Notes: generated from the letters alone by a model not told the origin. A DNA stretch of 64,000 bases from JAJYKC01 sp963823105 (GCA_963823105.1 CAWGKC010000001.1:620001-684000); one strand, 5' to 3'; positions 42,082-51,179 are shown, numbered from the stretch's first letter. Made by a program: numbers and translations.

Positions 42082-44098
42082 GTGGCCGCGCTCTATGGTT
42101 GCGTCGTATTTCTGAGCGCGTTTCTGCTGTTTCTGATTCAGCCGGTCTTCGCGAAGTTGATTCTGCCGTGGTATGGCGGCTCGGCGGCGGTGTGGACGGT
42201 GTGTCTGGTGTTCTTTCAGACCGTGTTGCTGGGCGGATACGTTTACGCGCACGTCCTCACCCGGCGGCTGCGGGCGCGCGGGCAGGCGATCCTCCATACG
42301 GCGCTGCTGGCGACGGCGGTGTGTCTGTTGCCGGCGATGCCGGGCCCGCGATGGAAGCCGGCGGGCGGAGACGACCCGGCGTTGGGGATTTTGACGGTAT
42401 TGACGGCGGTGTTGGGACTGCCGTATTTTCTCCTGGCCGCGACGAGCCCGCTGGTGCAGAGTTGGTACGCGCGCGGGGAGGCGAACGCGCGGCCGTACCG
42501 CCTCTTCGCGCTGTCGAACGTCGCTGCGCTGGCGGCGTTGATGGCCTATCCGTTTTGGATCGAGCCGAGAATGGCCACGCGCACGCAGGATTGGATCTGG
42601 TCCGGAGGGTTCGTGGCGTTCGCGATTCTGTGCGCGGCGGCGGCGTGGGTGCGGAGGCCGGAGCCCAGCCCGCCGATTCGGGGCGCGGAGCCGGCAATCG
42701 GGCGGCGGCTGGCGTGGGTCGCGTTGGCGGCGGGCGGCTCGGCGATGCTGCTGGCGATCACCAATCAGCTTACCGCGAATGTCGCGGCGGTTCCGTTTCT
42801 GTGGATTCTTCCGCTGGCGTTGTATTTGACGACGTTCATTTTGTGCTTCGAGGGAAGACAATTTTATCGCCGCGGGTCTGGTTCTGCGGTTGATGGCGGT
42901 CGCGATCGGCTCGGCCGGTTATGCCATCTACGACATTCAGGTGAGCGAGGCGATTCTGGTGGCGGCGCCGGTGTTTCTCGGCACGCTTTTCGTTTGCTGT
43001 ATGTTCTGCCACGGCGAGTTGAGCCGGTTGAAGCCGGAGGAAGGGAACCTGACCGGGTTCTACATCTCGATCGCGCTGGGCGGCGCGTTGGGGGCGGTGT
43101 TCGTAGGGCTTGTGGCGCCGGTGGTGTTCGCGGGCGTTTACGAGTTGCCGTTCACGCTGGCCTTCGTGGCGGGCCTGGCGTTGTGGGCGACGTGGAGAGA
43201 CGGATGGTCCCAACGGATGCTGTGGACGGTGGCGGCGGCGGCGATGGCGCTGGTATTCGCGATGCAGGTAAACGGTTACCGGAAGGGATCGATGATTCAG
43301 ATGCGCAGCTTCTACGGAGCGCTGCGCGTGGTGCGGACGACTCGGATGGGATCGGAAGTGCGGACGCTCTTTCATGGGACCGTGCAGCACGGGTCCCAGT
43401 ACTTCGCTCACGGAGAGCGGATGGTCCCGACGAGTTACTACGGGCTGAATTCGGGCGTCGGGCTGGCGTTGCGTTCGTTCGACGGCGCGCCGAAGCGCGT
43501 GGGCGTGATCGGGCTGGGAGCTGGCACGCTGGCGGCCTACGGGCGGACGGGCGACGATTTTCATTTTTACGAGATCAACCCGCAGGTGCTGGCGCTGGCG
43601 AATTCGTTTTTTTCTTATTTGCGCGAGACGCGGGCGCGGACGGAGGTGACGCTGGGCGATGGGCGGCTCGCGCTTGAACGCGAGCGGGCGCCGGCGTTCG
43701 ACGTTCTGGTGGTGGACGCGTTTTCGGGCGACGCGATTCCGGTGCATCTGCTGACGCGGGAGGCTTTCGCGTTGTATTTTCGCCATTTGACGGCGAAGGG
43801 AATTCTGGCCGTTCACGTGTCGAATCAATATCTGGATCTGGCTCCGGTGGCGGGGCAATTGGCTGCGCTCGATGGCAGGCGCGCAGTGCTGATTCGCACG
43901 CCGAAGGACGAGGATCTGCTTCAGTCGGCCGCGGATTGGGTTTTGATTACGCGGAATACGGAGTTCCTGGAAACGCCGGATATCGCGATCGCTTCGCGGG
44001 AAATTCCGCCGCGGGCGGGGCTACGGCCCTGGACGGACGATTACAACGATTTGTTCCAGGTGCTGCGCCCGATGCTGCGAATGGAAGCGAAGCGGTGA
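42082..44098 (+). CDS. Membrane-fused spermidine synthase-like protein, frameshifted
   Basis: The N-terminal half is a polytopic membrane domain (VVFLSAFLLFLIQPVFAKLILPW, and five or more later helices) typical of fused spermidine synthases. The C-terminal half is a Rossmann methyltransferase-type PABS domain with RVGVIGLGAGTLAAYG, FYEINPQV, GDGRLALE and VLVVDAFSGDAIPVHLLT. Whether such fusions make polyamines is unproven. A frame break at 42874-42876 (GGG run) separates EGRQFYRR from LVLRLMAVAIGS; one extra G would restore it. The start is GTG 42082, 13 nt after the phosphoesterase stop. Confidence 0.85.
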
Positions 44099-44104
44099 CG
44101 GGCT

Positions 44105-45790
44105 TCAGGCGCGCTTTTCCTTGAGCAATCCGACTTTGTGCAGGATGCGCCGGACTTTTTTCGGCGAGATCGAAAGCCGCGCGGCGACGCGGGCGATTTT
44201 GCGATCCTCGCGCTCCCAGATTTTGGGGATGATAAGCTCGGCGAACTCGTCGGAGATCTGGCGGAAAGTCTTCTCGCCAACGGCGCCCTGGCTCCAGGCG
44301 CGAAGGGTGGCGTCGATGCTGCCGGTGACGAGAAGTTTCGATTTCAACGCCTGGAGTTCATCCCACAGGTAATCGTAGTCGTCGGGTTTCAGCAGCGCCG
44401 AAGCCTGGCTGCAGCACTGGGAAGCGGCGTCGCGGGAATTGAAGAACGGAAGGCAAAGGGTGAGGCCCTCCCACGTATAGGCGCGGGCGAGCAGCCAGCG
44501 GTTTTGCGTGTGTTTGGCGGCTTCGACGGCGTCGCGGGCGAATTCGCGCGCGAGTTGAGCGTGGCGTCCGGGGTGGGAGCCTTCCTCGATGCCTTCGTCG
44601 AGCTTGGCGTGCTCGATCATGCATTGCAGGATGCGGGCGCGCGACATGAGAATGTAGTCCTGTTTCTGATGGCCTAGCTCGTGCGCGAGGTTGGCTTCCG
44701 AGCCGGCCTGGTCGAGTTCGCCCCCATCGAGGAACAGATACCCTCGGTCGATGTGGACCGTGCCGGCGCCGCGATGGTGGTGGTGAAGAAGGTAGATGCC
44801 GGCCGCTTCGGAGAGGTGAGCTAGGGACTGCTGGCGCAGTTCCTCGAAGCGGCGCCGGTAGCCGGCCTCCGACGCCGCGTCTTCGGAGGTGACGCCGTTG
44901 CCCACTCCGCGCGAGGCGTCCTTGCGGCGCCGGGTGACCGCGGTATCGACGCGTCTGCGGATCTGTAGGGCGATGAGGCGTTTGACGGTGGCAATGTTGA
45001 CGAGCGTGCGGGCGTAGTTGCGATGGCGCGGATCGCGGCGTAGGTAAAGAGCGATAGCTTTTCCGAAATGTTCGAGGGCGGCGTCGTGGCGTCCTTCGCG
45101 GCGGGCCATGCGGCCGTAAGCGGACTGGATATTGCCGAGGGTGATGAAGTCGTCGGTCTCCTCCAGCACGGCCTCGGCTTCCTGCAGCGTGCGCAGGGAC
45201 TCTTTGTATTTGCCCTTTTGGAAATACAGCCAGCTTTCCAGCGTGCGCATAACGGCCGCGGTGGGCGCATGGCCGAGATCGAGGGCGAGGTTCCGTCCGC
45301 GGACGGTGTTTTCAAGCGCGTCGTCGTATTCTGCCTGGTAGCGGCGGCAGCGGCCTTTCCAGAAATAAGCGAGCGCGAGCAGTTCTTTCCCCGCCGCTTC
45401 CTCGCCGGCCGACAGGATGAAATCGAAATGGCGGACGGCGTCCTCGGGATTTTCGTCCGACATGGTGACGACGCCTTCGGCCAGGCGCAATTGCAGGTAG
45501 TCGACCAGGGGCAGTTGAGAACGGCAGGCGGAAGGGAAGCGTGCGAGCAGGTCCTTCACCATATCTTCGCTGCCGTAGCCGACGTCGACCCAGCGCGCGA
45601 GCGCGGCGAGGCAGGCCGCGGCGCCGGGCATGGAACCGTCTAGGGTGTCGATGACGGCGCGGTGGGAGTCAAGATAATCGATGCCGCTCGAAACGCGGCG
45701 CGCTTCGACGTCGTCCCGAAGACGCTCGACAAATTCACGGCGCGCGGCGGGGGTAACCGCGCCGGGCGAAGGGACTGCGAGTCGTGCCAT
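44105..45790 (-). CDS. TPR-domain regulator with C-terminal Fis-type helix-turn-helix
   Basis: This 561-residue cytoplasmic protein is mostly helical repeats of tetratricopeptide type (for example ALAYFWKGRCRRYQAEYDDAL, SWLYFQKGKYKESL, YGRMARREGRHDAALEHFGKA). Its last about 40 residues form a Fis/HTH_8 motif (EDRKIARVAARLSISPKKV RRILHKVGL). It lacks the AAA+ domain of sigma-54 activators. It starts 9 nt after the malate synthase stop and is therefore in the aceB operon, which makes it a candidate regulator of acetate or glyoxylate metabolism. It ends 6 nt from the convergent synthase gene. Confidence 0.78.
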   Translation of the reverse strand: MARLAVPSPGAVTPAARREFVERLRDDVEARRVSSGIDYLDSHRAVIDTLDGSMPGAAACLAALARWVDVGYGSEDMVKDLLARFPSACRSQLPLVDYLQLRLAEGVVTMSDENPEDAVRHFDFILSAGEEAAGKELLALAYFWKGRCRRYQAEYDDALENTVRGRNLALDLGHAPTAAVMRTLESWLYFQKGKYKESLRTLQEAEAVLEETDDFITLGNIQSAYGRMARREGRHDAALEHFGKAIALYLRRDPRHRNYARTLVNIATVKRLIALQIRRRVDTAVTRRRKDASRGVGNGVTSEDAASEAGYRRRFEELRQQSLAHLSEAAGIYLLHHHHRGAGTVHIDRGYLFLDGGELDQAGSEANLAHELGHQKQDYILMSRARILQCMIEHAKLDEGIEEGSHPGRHAQLAREFARDAVEAAKHTQNRWLLARAYTWEGLTLCLPFFNSRDAASQCCSQASALLKPDDYDYLWDELQALKSKLLVTGSIDATLRAWSQGAVGEKTFRQISDEFAELIIPKIWEREDRKIARVAARLSISPKKVRRILHKVGLLKEKRA

Positions 45791-45799
45791 GGGTGTCGC

Positions 45800-47398
45800 T
45801 TAATCCAGTTCGTCGTAGGCGGCGAGGGTGAGGAATGGCGGGAATCGCTTGGCCGCGAGCAGCCCGTCGAAAAGGACGGCGGCGGCGTGGAAACGGCTCT
45901 CCTCGAAACCGGCCACGCCGAGCGTGGCGCGCAATTTGTCCATTCGTTCGTGGAGCGCGCGCTGGACAACGGCGGAGGTGACGGCCTCTCCGGTATCCAT
46001 TTTCGCCGCATGCCGGACCCATTGCCAGATCTGCGCGCGGCAGATTTCGGCGGTGGCCGCGTCTTCCATTAAGTTATAAATCGGGACGCAGCCCGAACCG
46101 CGCAACCAGGCTTCGAGATACTGCAAACCGACGTCGATATTCCAACGCAGGCCCTCCTCGGTGATGCTTCCGGCGGGAACGGCCAGCAGGTCCGCGGCGG
46201 CGATGTGGACGGCGCCGCGGGGAACGGCGATCTGGTTCGGCGTCTTCATGTGCTCGTCGAAGACGGCCTTCGCGATGGGAACGAGGCCGGGATGGGCCAC
46301 CCAGGTGCCGTCGTGGCCGAGGCCCACTTCGCGGAGTTTGTCGAGGCGCACTTTTTCAAGGGCGCGGCCGTTGGCTTGCGGATCGTTCTTGATGGGCACT
46401 TGCGCAGCCATGCCGCCCATGGCGTGGATGCCGCGGCGGTGGCAGGTTTGGATGAGCAGTTGAACGTAGGAGTGGAGGAAATGGCGGTCCATCGTCACCT
46501 CCGCGCGGTTGGGAAGTACGAATTCCGGACGCTCGCTGAATTTTTTGATGAAGCTGAAGATGTAGTCCCAGCGGCCGCAGTTGAGGCCGGCGGAGTGATC
46601 GCGCAGCTCGTACAGAATCTCATCCATCTCGAACGCGGCGACGATGGTTTCGATGAGGACGGTGGCGCGGATCGTGCCGCGAGGGATGCCGAGCGAGTCC
46701 TGCGCGGCCAGAAATACGTCGTTCCAAAGGCGGGCTTCGAGGTGGCTTTCAAGTTTCGGCAAATAGAAATAGGGACCGGCGCCGCGGGCGATCAGTTCAG
46801 CGGCGTTGTGGAAGAAATAGAGGCCGAAATCGAAGAGCGAGGCGGAAATGGGCTGGCCGTCGACATGGAAATGTTTCTCGATCAGATGCCAGCCGCGGGG
46901 CCGGACCATGAGCACGGCGGTTTTTTCGGCGAGCGAGTAGTGCTTGCCTTCGGGGCTCGTGAAGGAGATGGTGCGGCGGACCGCGTCGCGGAGGTTGATT
47001 TGGCCTTCGATGTTGTTGGCCCAGGTGGGAGAATTGGCGTCCTCGAGATCGGCCATGAAGACGTTGGCGCCGCTGTTGAGGGCGTTGATGACCATTTTGC
47101 GATCCACCGGGCCGGTGATTTCTACGCGGCGGTCTTCGAGCTTCGGCGGGATCGGGGCGACCGTCCATTCCGCGTCGCGCAGTGCCCGCGTTTCGGCGAG
47201 GAAGTCCGGGAGAGCGCCCGCATCGAGCGCGCGCTGGCGTTCGTCGCGTTGGGCGAGCAACTCCCGGCGGCGAGGTTCGAACTGGCGGGCGAGGCCGGCG
47301 AGGAAGGCGCAGGCTTCCGCCGTAAGAACCTGAGATTCAAGAGGATGAGCGGGAGCGTGAGCGGTGAAAGGGCGGGAATCGACTTGGGTTCCGGACAT
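45800..47398 (-). CDS. aceB: Malate synthase A
   Basis: This 532-residue enzyme condenses glyoxylate and acetyl-CoA to malate in the glyoxylate shunt. Family blocks are complete: ITGPVDRKMVINALNSGANVF, FMADLEDANSPTW, KTAVLMVRPRGWHLIE, YFYLPKLESHLEARLW, GTIRATVLIETIVAAFEMDE, RWDYIFSFIKKF, and GLGHDGTWVAHPGL. Catalytic Asp and Arg positions are present. The ATG at 47398 begins a typical N-terminus; an in-frame ATG at 47428 would add ten residues, and neither has a clear Shine-Dalgarno. No isocitrate lyase gene is in the window, so the shunt partner must lie elsewhere. It heads an operon with the TPR-Fis regulator. Confidence 0.96.
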   Translation of the reverse strand: MSGTQVDSRPFTAHAPAHPLESQVLTAEACAFLAGLARQFEPRRRELLAQRDERQRALDAGALPDFLAETRALRDAEWTVAPIPPKLEDRRVEITGPVDRKMVINALNSGANVFMADLEDANSPTWANNIEGQINLRDAVRRTISFTSPEGKHYSLAEKTAVLMVRPRGWHLIEKHFHVDGQPISASLFDFGLYFFHNAAELIARGAGPYFYLPKLESHLEARLWNDVFLAAQDSLGIPRGTIRATVLIETIVAAFEMDEILYELRDHSAGLNCGRWDYIFSFIKKFSERPEFVLPNRAEVTMDRHFLHSYVQLLIQTCHRRGIHAMGGMAAQVPIKNDPQANGRALEKVRLDKLREVGLGHDGTWVAHPGLVPIAKAVFDEHMKTPNQIAVPRGAVHIAAADLLAVPAGSITEEGLRWNIDVGLQYLEAWLRGSGCVPIYNLMEDAATAEICRAQIWQWVRHAAKMDTGEAVTSAVVQRALHERMDKLRATLGVAGFEESRFHAAAVLFDGLLAAKRFPPFLTLAAYDELD

Positions 47399-47441
47399 GA
47401 AGGTGGCTGTGGCCTCGATTAAAATCATTATGGCAGAGTCC

Positions 47442-47555
47442 GGCCAATTTGTCCCTGAGCCGGGTCAAATTGCCCTGGGTCGACGAAATCGTCCGGCAAT
47501 TGGGCGGATAGGACGGATTGACCCACCGATCCAATGCGGACGGGACGATTTGAAC
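47442..47555. promoter_or_regulatory. Array of 13-bp palindromic operator-like sites upstream of aceB
   Basis: Three related palindromes lie in series: GGCCAATTTGTCC (47442-47454), GGTCAAATTGCCC (47463-47475) and GACGAAATCGTCC (47482-47494). A fourth, weaker copy GGACGATTTGAAC is at 47543-47555. The consensus is GGnCAAnTTGnCC. Start-to-start spacings of 21 and 19 bp put the first three on one face of the helix. They lie 44-160 nt upstream of the malate synthase ATG, between aceB and adk. The adjacent Fis-type regulator is the obvious candidate binder. Confidence 0.55.
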
Positions 47556-47623
47556 TATTCAAAGCAATCTGGTTACAGTAACATTTAGGGATTTGTTGGC
47601 CTTCTGCGGGGACGGGGCGATTT

Positions 47624-48334
47624 ATGGAATTGGGGATTCTTTTCGACGAAATGCAGGTGCGGCGTGCGGCGCATGCGCGCGTCCTGATCCTGTTGGGCGC
47701 GCCGGGCAGCGGGAAGGGGACGCAGGGGGCGTTCTTGCGCCGGGAGTTGGGAATTCCGTCGATTTCGACCGGGGAAATCCTGCGATCGGAGGCGTCTTCC
47801 GGCTCCGCATTGGGCGAGCGGCTGCGGAAGTTGCTGGCCGGCGGTGAACTGGTACATGACGAGATTGTGAACCGTGTGGTGGCAAAACGGCTGGCGGAGC
47901 CGGACTGCGTGGATGGGTTTTTGTTGGATGGTTATCCCAGGTCGGTGGCGCAAGCGGAGTTTCTGACGTGGCTCCTGCTGGAATCGGGATTTCCGGAGCC
48001 GGCGGTCCTGCACTTGGATGTGGCGCCGGAGGCGATCGTCAATCGCCTGGCCGGGCGGCGGCAGTGCCCGGTTTGCGGGCGGATCTATAATGTGTCGTTC
48101 CAGCCGCCGCGAGTGGACGGGGTTTGCGACGACGACGGCGCTGCGCTGGTTCAGCGGGCCGACGATCGGGACGAGGTGATTCACGAACGGCTGGCGGTCT
48201 ACGAGAAAGCGACGAAACCGATCGTCGATTATTATCGAGCCGGGGATTACCATCGCGTGGATGCGAGCGGAAGCGAAGCGGCGGTGCGGGAAGAGATCGA
48301 ACAGGCGCTGGCGCTGGTTCCGGTGGCGCGGTAG
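47624..48334 (+). CDS. adk: Adenylate kinase
   Basis: This 236-residue enzyme interconverts ATP plus AMP with 2 ADP. The P-loop is GAPGSGKGT at residues 25-33, the AMP-binding part follows (STGEILRSE), and the catalytic segment is FLLDGYPRSVAQAEFL. The LID carries a zinc-binding-like set (CPVCGRIYN, then C in GVCDDDG), the long-LID type. It has about 17 extra residues before the P-loop strand, so the true start could be the internal ATG at 47651. Adenylate kinase genes usually sit in a ribosomal-protein/secY operon; here it stands alone, divergent from aceB, so it may be a second copy. Confidence 0.93.
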   Translation: MELGILFDEMQVRRAAHARVLILLGAPGSGKGTQGAFLRRELGIPSISTGEILRSEASSGSALGERLRKLLAGGELVHDEIVNRVVAKRLAEPDCVDGFLLDGYPRSVAQAEFLTWLLLESGFPEPAVLHLDVAPEAIVNRLAGRRQCPVCGRIYNVSFQPPRVDGVCDDDGAALVQRADDRDEVIHERLAVYEKATKPIVDYYRAGDYHRVDASGSEAAVREEIEQALALVPVAR

Positions 48335-48361
48335 GCGGGGCGAGCCGCAAGTTCCTTCGAT

Positions 48362-49099
48362 TCAGAACCGCCCTCGGAGCATCCGCTTGCGCCGCTCGGG
48401 AGGGAAGCGCTCGATCGCGTATCGGAGCGCGGTTCGGGGCATCGCGGCGTAGTGGCTCCGCAGGAACGCGAGCAGTTGCGGGCGGGCCACTTTGCCCACT
48501 TCGCGCAGCGCCCAGCCGACGGCCTTGTGGATGAGGTCGTGCGAATCGGTGAGCAGGATCGCGGCGATGCGGAGCGCGTCGTCCACTTCGCCCTTTTTGA
48601 TGAGTGGGAGAGTCGCGACCATCGCGATGCGCCGCTCCCACACGCTTTCCGAGCGGGCGAGAACGTCCAGAAATTCCCGGGTTCCGACGCTCAGGCGATG
48701 TCCAACGATCGCCGGGGCCGAGCCATCGACGAGGTCCCAATTATTGATGCGGGAGGTGTGGCTGAGATAGAAGTCGAAAATTTCGCCGCGCCGTTCGGGC
48801 GTCGCGCGCTTGTGCTGCGCCACCAGGATCTCCAACGCGATCGAGCGGTGTTCGTGAAAGGAGGATTCGAGCAGCCGATGAATATCGCCATCGGTGAGGG
48901 CGACATAGCGATGGGCGATCTTTCGCTGGACGGGCGTGGAGATGCCGAGGAAACGGTCGCCCGCGCCGTATTCGCCGGGGCCGGTTTTGAAAAATCGCGC
49001 CGAGCCGAGCGCGCGGTGTGGATCGGCGGCGGCGGCGAGTTCGCCCTTTAATTGCGCCAGCGTTCGCCGCGGCGGAAGGGCTGAAGGCCGCGATTTCAT
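48362..49099 (-). CDS. DNA alkylation repair protein, AlkD-like
   Basis: This 245-residue protein matches the AlkD family of HEAT-like DNA glycosylases that remove N3- and N7-alkylpurines. Diagnostic segments are RFFKTGPGEYGAGDRFLGIS near residues 36-55, VAQHKRA, SRINNWDLVDGSAPAIVG, WERRIAMVATLPLIKKGE and HKAVGWALREVGK. The NWDLVD aspartate is the conserved active-site position. The ATG lies 1 nt after the antitoxin stop, so it is probably co-transcribed and coupled with the higBA-type pair. Confidence 0.92.
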   Translation of the reverse strand: MKSRPSALPPRRTLAQLKGELAAAADPHRALGSARFFKTGPGEYGAGDRFLGISTPVQRKIAHRYVALTDGDIHRLLESSFHEHRSIALEILVAQHKRATPERRGEIFDFYLSHTSRINNWDLVDGSAPAIVGHRLSVGTREFLDVLARSESVWERRIAMVATLPLIKKGEVDDALRIAAILLTDSHDLIHKAVGWALREVGKVARPQLLAFLRSHYAAMPRTALRYAIERFPPERRKRMLRGRF

Positions 49100-49100
49100 C

Positions 49101-49406
49101 TCAACTGGCCCGCGGGAGGACCTCGGCTTCGATCCTGGCGAGGGTTTTGTCGCGAGCGAGATCCAATTCGTAATCCTGCTGAAGACCGAGCCAAAGCTCC
49201 GGGGAAGTGCCGAAGTAGCGCGCCAGCCGCAGCGACATTTGCGCGCTTATCCCGCGTTTTTCGTTGACGATTCCGGAGATATGGTTCGGCGGTACGTGGA
49301 GCGCTCGCGCCAATGCGTTCCTCGACAGCGCTAGAGGCGTCAAGAAATCCTCGCGAAGGAATTCGCCGGGGTGTACTGGGGTCAGTTTGATTTTCTTGCC
49401 TGCCAT
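49101..49406 (-). CDS. higA: HigA-family addiction module antitoxin
   Basis: This 101-residue protein shows the HigA pattern HPGEFLREDFL, then an XRE helix-turn-helix (LSRNALARALHVPPNHISGIVNEKRGISAQMSLRLARYFGTS) and the family tail PELWLGLQQDYELDLAR. It binds and neutralises the HigB-type toxin encoded just upstream and represses the operon. AAGGAGG lies 6 nt before the ATG in the 15-nt gap after the toxin stop. The next gene, AlkD-like, begins 1 nt after this stop. Confidence 0.94.
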   Translation of the reverse strand: MAGKKIKLTPVHPGEFLREDFLTPLALSRNALARALHVPPNHISGIVNEKRGISAQMSLRLARYFGTSPELWLGLQQDYELDLARDKTLARIEAEVLPRAS

Positions 49407-49421
49407 TTCGTCCTCCTTCAG

Positions 49422-49700
49422 TTAATGGTAGTCCGTCAGTTCCACATCGTGAGCGTCGCCCCGTTCCCAACGGAAGCAGATTCTGTATTGGTCGTTCACG
49501 CGGACGCTATACTGTCCGGCGCGGTTTCCCTTGAGCGCCTCAAGCCGATTTCCAGGAAGCGCCCGTAAATCGCCCAGCGTCTTCGCACGATGCAGTAGTC
49601 GAAGCCGCCGCAACGCCACGCGGGCGATCGCTCCCCAGCGGCGAGACCCCTTGCGGTCAAAGAGCGACTCCGTCTCGCGGTCCGCGAACGTTCGGATCAT
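49422..49700 (-). CDS. higB: RelE/HigB-family toxin
   Basis: This 92-residue protein matches the HigB toxin family: IRTFADRETESLF at the N-terminus, LRRLRLLHRAKTLGDLRALPGNRLEALKG in the centre, and YSVRVNDQYRICFRWERGDAHDVELTDYH at the end. Members cleave mRNA on the ribosome. It is followed by higA, the usual toxin-first order. The ATG has no Shine-Dalgarno and follows an AT-rich inverted repeat closely. Confidence 0.94.
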   Translation of the reverse strand: MIRTFADRETESLFDRKGSRRWGAIARVALRRLRLLHRAKTLGDLRALPGNRLEALKGNRAGQYSVRVNDQYRICFRWERGDAHDVELTDYH

Positions 49701-49708
49701 TCGTTGGC

Positions 49709-49727
49709 TATTATTCCATCGATAATA
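49709..49727 (-). promoter_or_regulatory. Candidate higBA operator
   Basis: A perfect inverted repeat TATTAT-N7-ATAATA sits 8 nt upstream of the toxin ATG. With one mismatch it extends outward to GG and CC flanks. On the coding strand TATTAT and AATAAT are possible -10 boxes, so a bound repressor would block transcription. Confidence 0.5.
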
Positions 49728-49826
49728 CCAAGACTGTGCTGCGACCTGAAAGCCACGAGGGTCCTTTGGAGTCCGAACTATGACCGAAAAACCGGCCTCG
49801 CCGCTGCAATATACTTGTCGGTGTCC

Positions 49827-51179
49827 ATGAAAACGATCGGACGGCGAAATGTATTGCGGGCGATAGGAACAGCGGTGGGCGGGCTGGCGGCGCGGCGAGA
49901 GATGGCGGCTCAGGAGGCGGTGGAAAAAGCCACGCGAGGCACGCCCTCGCCGAAGATTCGCGACGTGCGGGTCATCGCCACGGCGCCCGCGGGGTCGCGT
50001 TTAGTGGTCGTGCGCATCGATACGGACCAGGATGGGTTGCACGGCTACGGTTGCGCGACGTTCACGCAACGCGCCGATGTGGTGATCACCGCGGTGGAAA
50101 AATATTTGAAACCGTTCCTGATGGGCAAGCCGGCGGACCGCATCGAGGACACTTGGGAGGCCTGCTACGCCAGCTCCTACTGGCGCAATGGGCCGGTGCT
50201 GAACAACGCCATCAGCGGCGTGGATATGGCGCTGTGGGACATCAAAGGGCGGCAGGCGGGGATGCCGGTGTATCAATTGCTGGGCGGGAAATGCCGCGAG
50301 GCGGCGGGATGTTACACCCACGCCGGGGGCGCGGAGATCGCCGAGACGATCGATAGCGCGCGTCGGATTATGGCGCAAGGTTTCCGCTATGTTCGGGTGC
50401 AGGTGGGCGTGCCGGGGATGGCCGGCTACGGCTCCTCGGCGGGGAAGAACCAGCGCGCGGGCCTTCATGCCGGGCCGGTGTTCGAGCCGGAGGCTTATAT
50501 CAAGCGCGCGGTAGAGTTACTCGAAGCTTCGCGCAAGCAATTGGGCGACGAAGTGGAGTTACTCCACGACGTACACGAGCGCGTGGAGCCGATCCAGGCG
50601 GTGCGTTTGGCGAAAGCGGTGGAACCGTTCCGGCTGTTCTATCTCGAAGACGTGCTGTCGCCGGAGAACATCGAATATTTCCGGATGATCCGCGAGCAAT
50701 CGGCGACGCAACTGGCGATGGGCGAGTTATTCAACAGCCCGCACGAATGGACGCCGCTGATCAGCGGACGGCTGATCGATTTCGTGCGCATGCACGTATC
50801 GCAGACAGGAGGACTTACGCCGTGCCGGAAGATCGCCGCGATGGCGGAGATGTACGGCGTGCGGACGGCGTGGCATGGGCCGGGCGATCTGTCGCCGGTG
50901 GGAGTGGCGTGCAGCCTGGCGTTGGATCTTACTTGCCATAACTTCGGCGTGCAGGAATACACCGCGTTCAATGAGCGCGTGCGCGAGGTGTTCGAAGGCG
51001 TGCCGGAGATGCGGGAGGGTTACTTGTACGCCAACGAAGCCCCGGGCTGGGGCATCGAAGTAAACGAGAAAGCGGCGGCGAAGTATCCTTACGGCACGTT
51101 CGAGAGCCCGACGGCGAAGGAACGCAACGGGGGGTGGGGCGAGATCCGGCGCAGCGACGGGACGATCATCCAGCAGTAA
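49827..51179 (+). CDS. Enolase-superfamily sugar acid dehydratase (ManD/RspA-like)
   Basis: This 450-residue protein has a twin-arginine-like leader (MKTIGRRNVLRAIGTAVGG) and the D-mannonate dehydratase/RspA subgroup pattern. Diagnostic parts are YASSYWRNGPVLNNAISGV, MALWDIKGRQAGMPVYQLLGG, metal-ligand Asp in LHDVHERV, Glu in FYLEDVLSPEN and Glu in MGELFNSPHEW, and a His in TAWHGPGDLSPVG. Related enzymes dehydrate D-mannonate or D-gluconate, though several members have little activity. The ATG at 49827 is chosen because the leader starts there. An exported enolase-family enzyme is unusual outside Acidobacteria and Planctomycetes. Confidence 0.9.
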   Translation: MKTIGRRNVLRAIGTAVGGLAARREMAAQEAVEKATRGTPSPKIRDVRVIATAPAGSRLVVVRIDTDQDGLHGYGCATFTQRADVVITAVEKYLKPFLMGKPADRIEDTWEACYASSYWRNGPVLNNAISGVDMALWDIKGRQAGMPVYQLLGGKCREAAGCYTHAGGAEIAETIDSARRIMAQGFRYVRVQVGVPGMAGYGSSAGKNQRAGLHAGPVFEPEAYIKRAVELLEASRKQLGDEVELLHDVHERVEPIQAVRLAKAVEPFRLFYLEDVLSPENIEYFRMIREQSATQLAMGELFNSPHEWTPLISGRLIDFVRMHVSQTGGLTPCRKIAAMAEMYGVRTAWHGPGDLSPVGVACSLALDLTCHNFGVQEYTAFNERVREVFEGVPEMREGYLYANEAPGWGIEVNEKAAAKYPYGTFESPTAKERNGGWGEIRRSDGTIIQQ

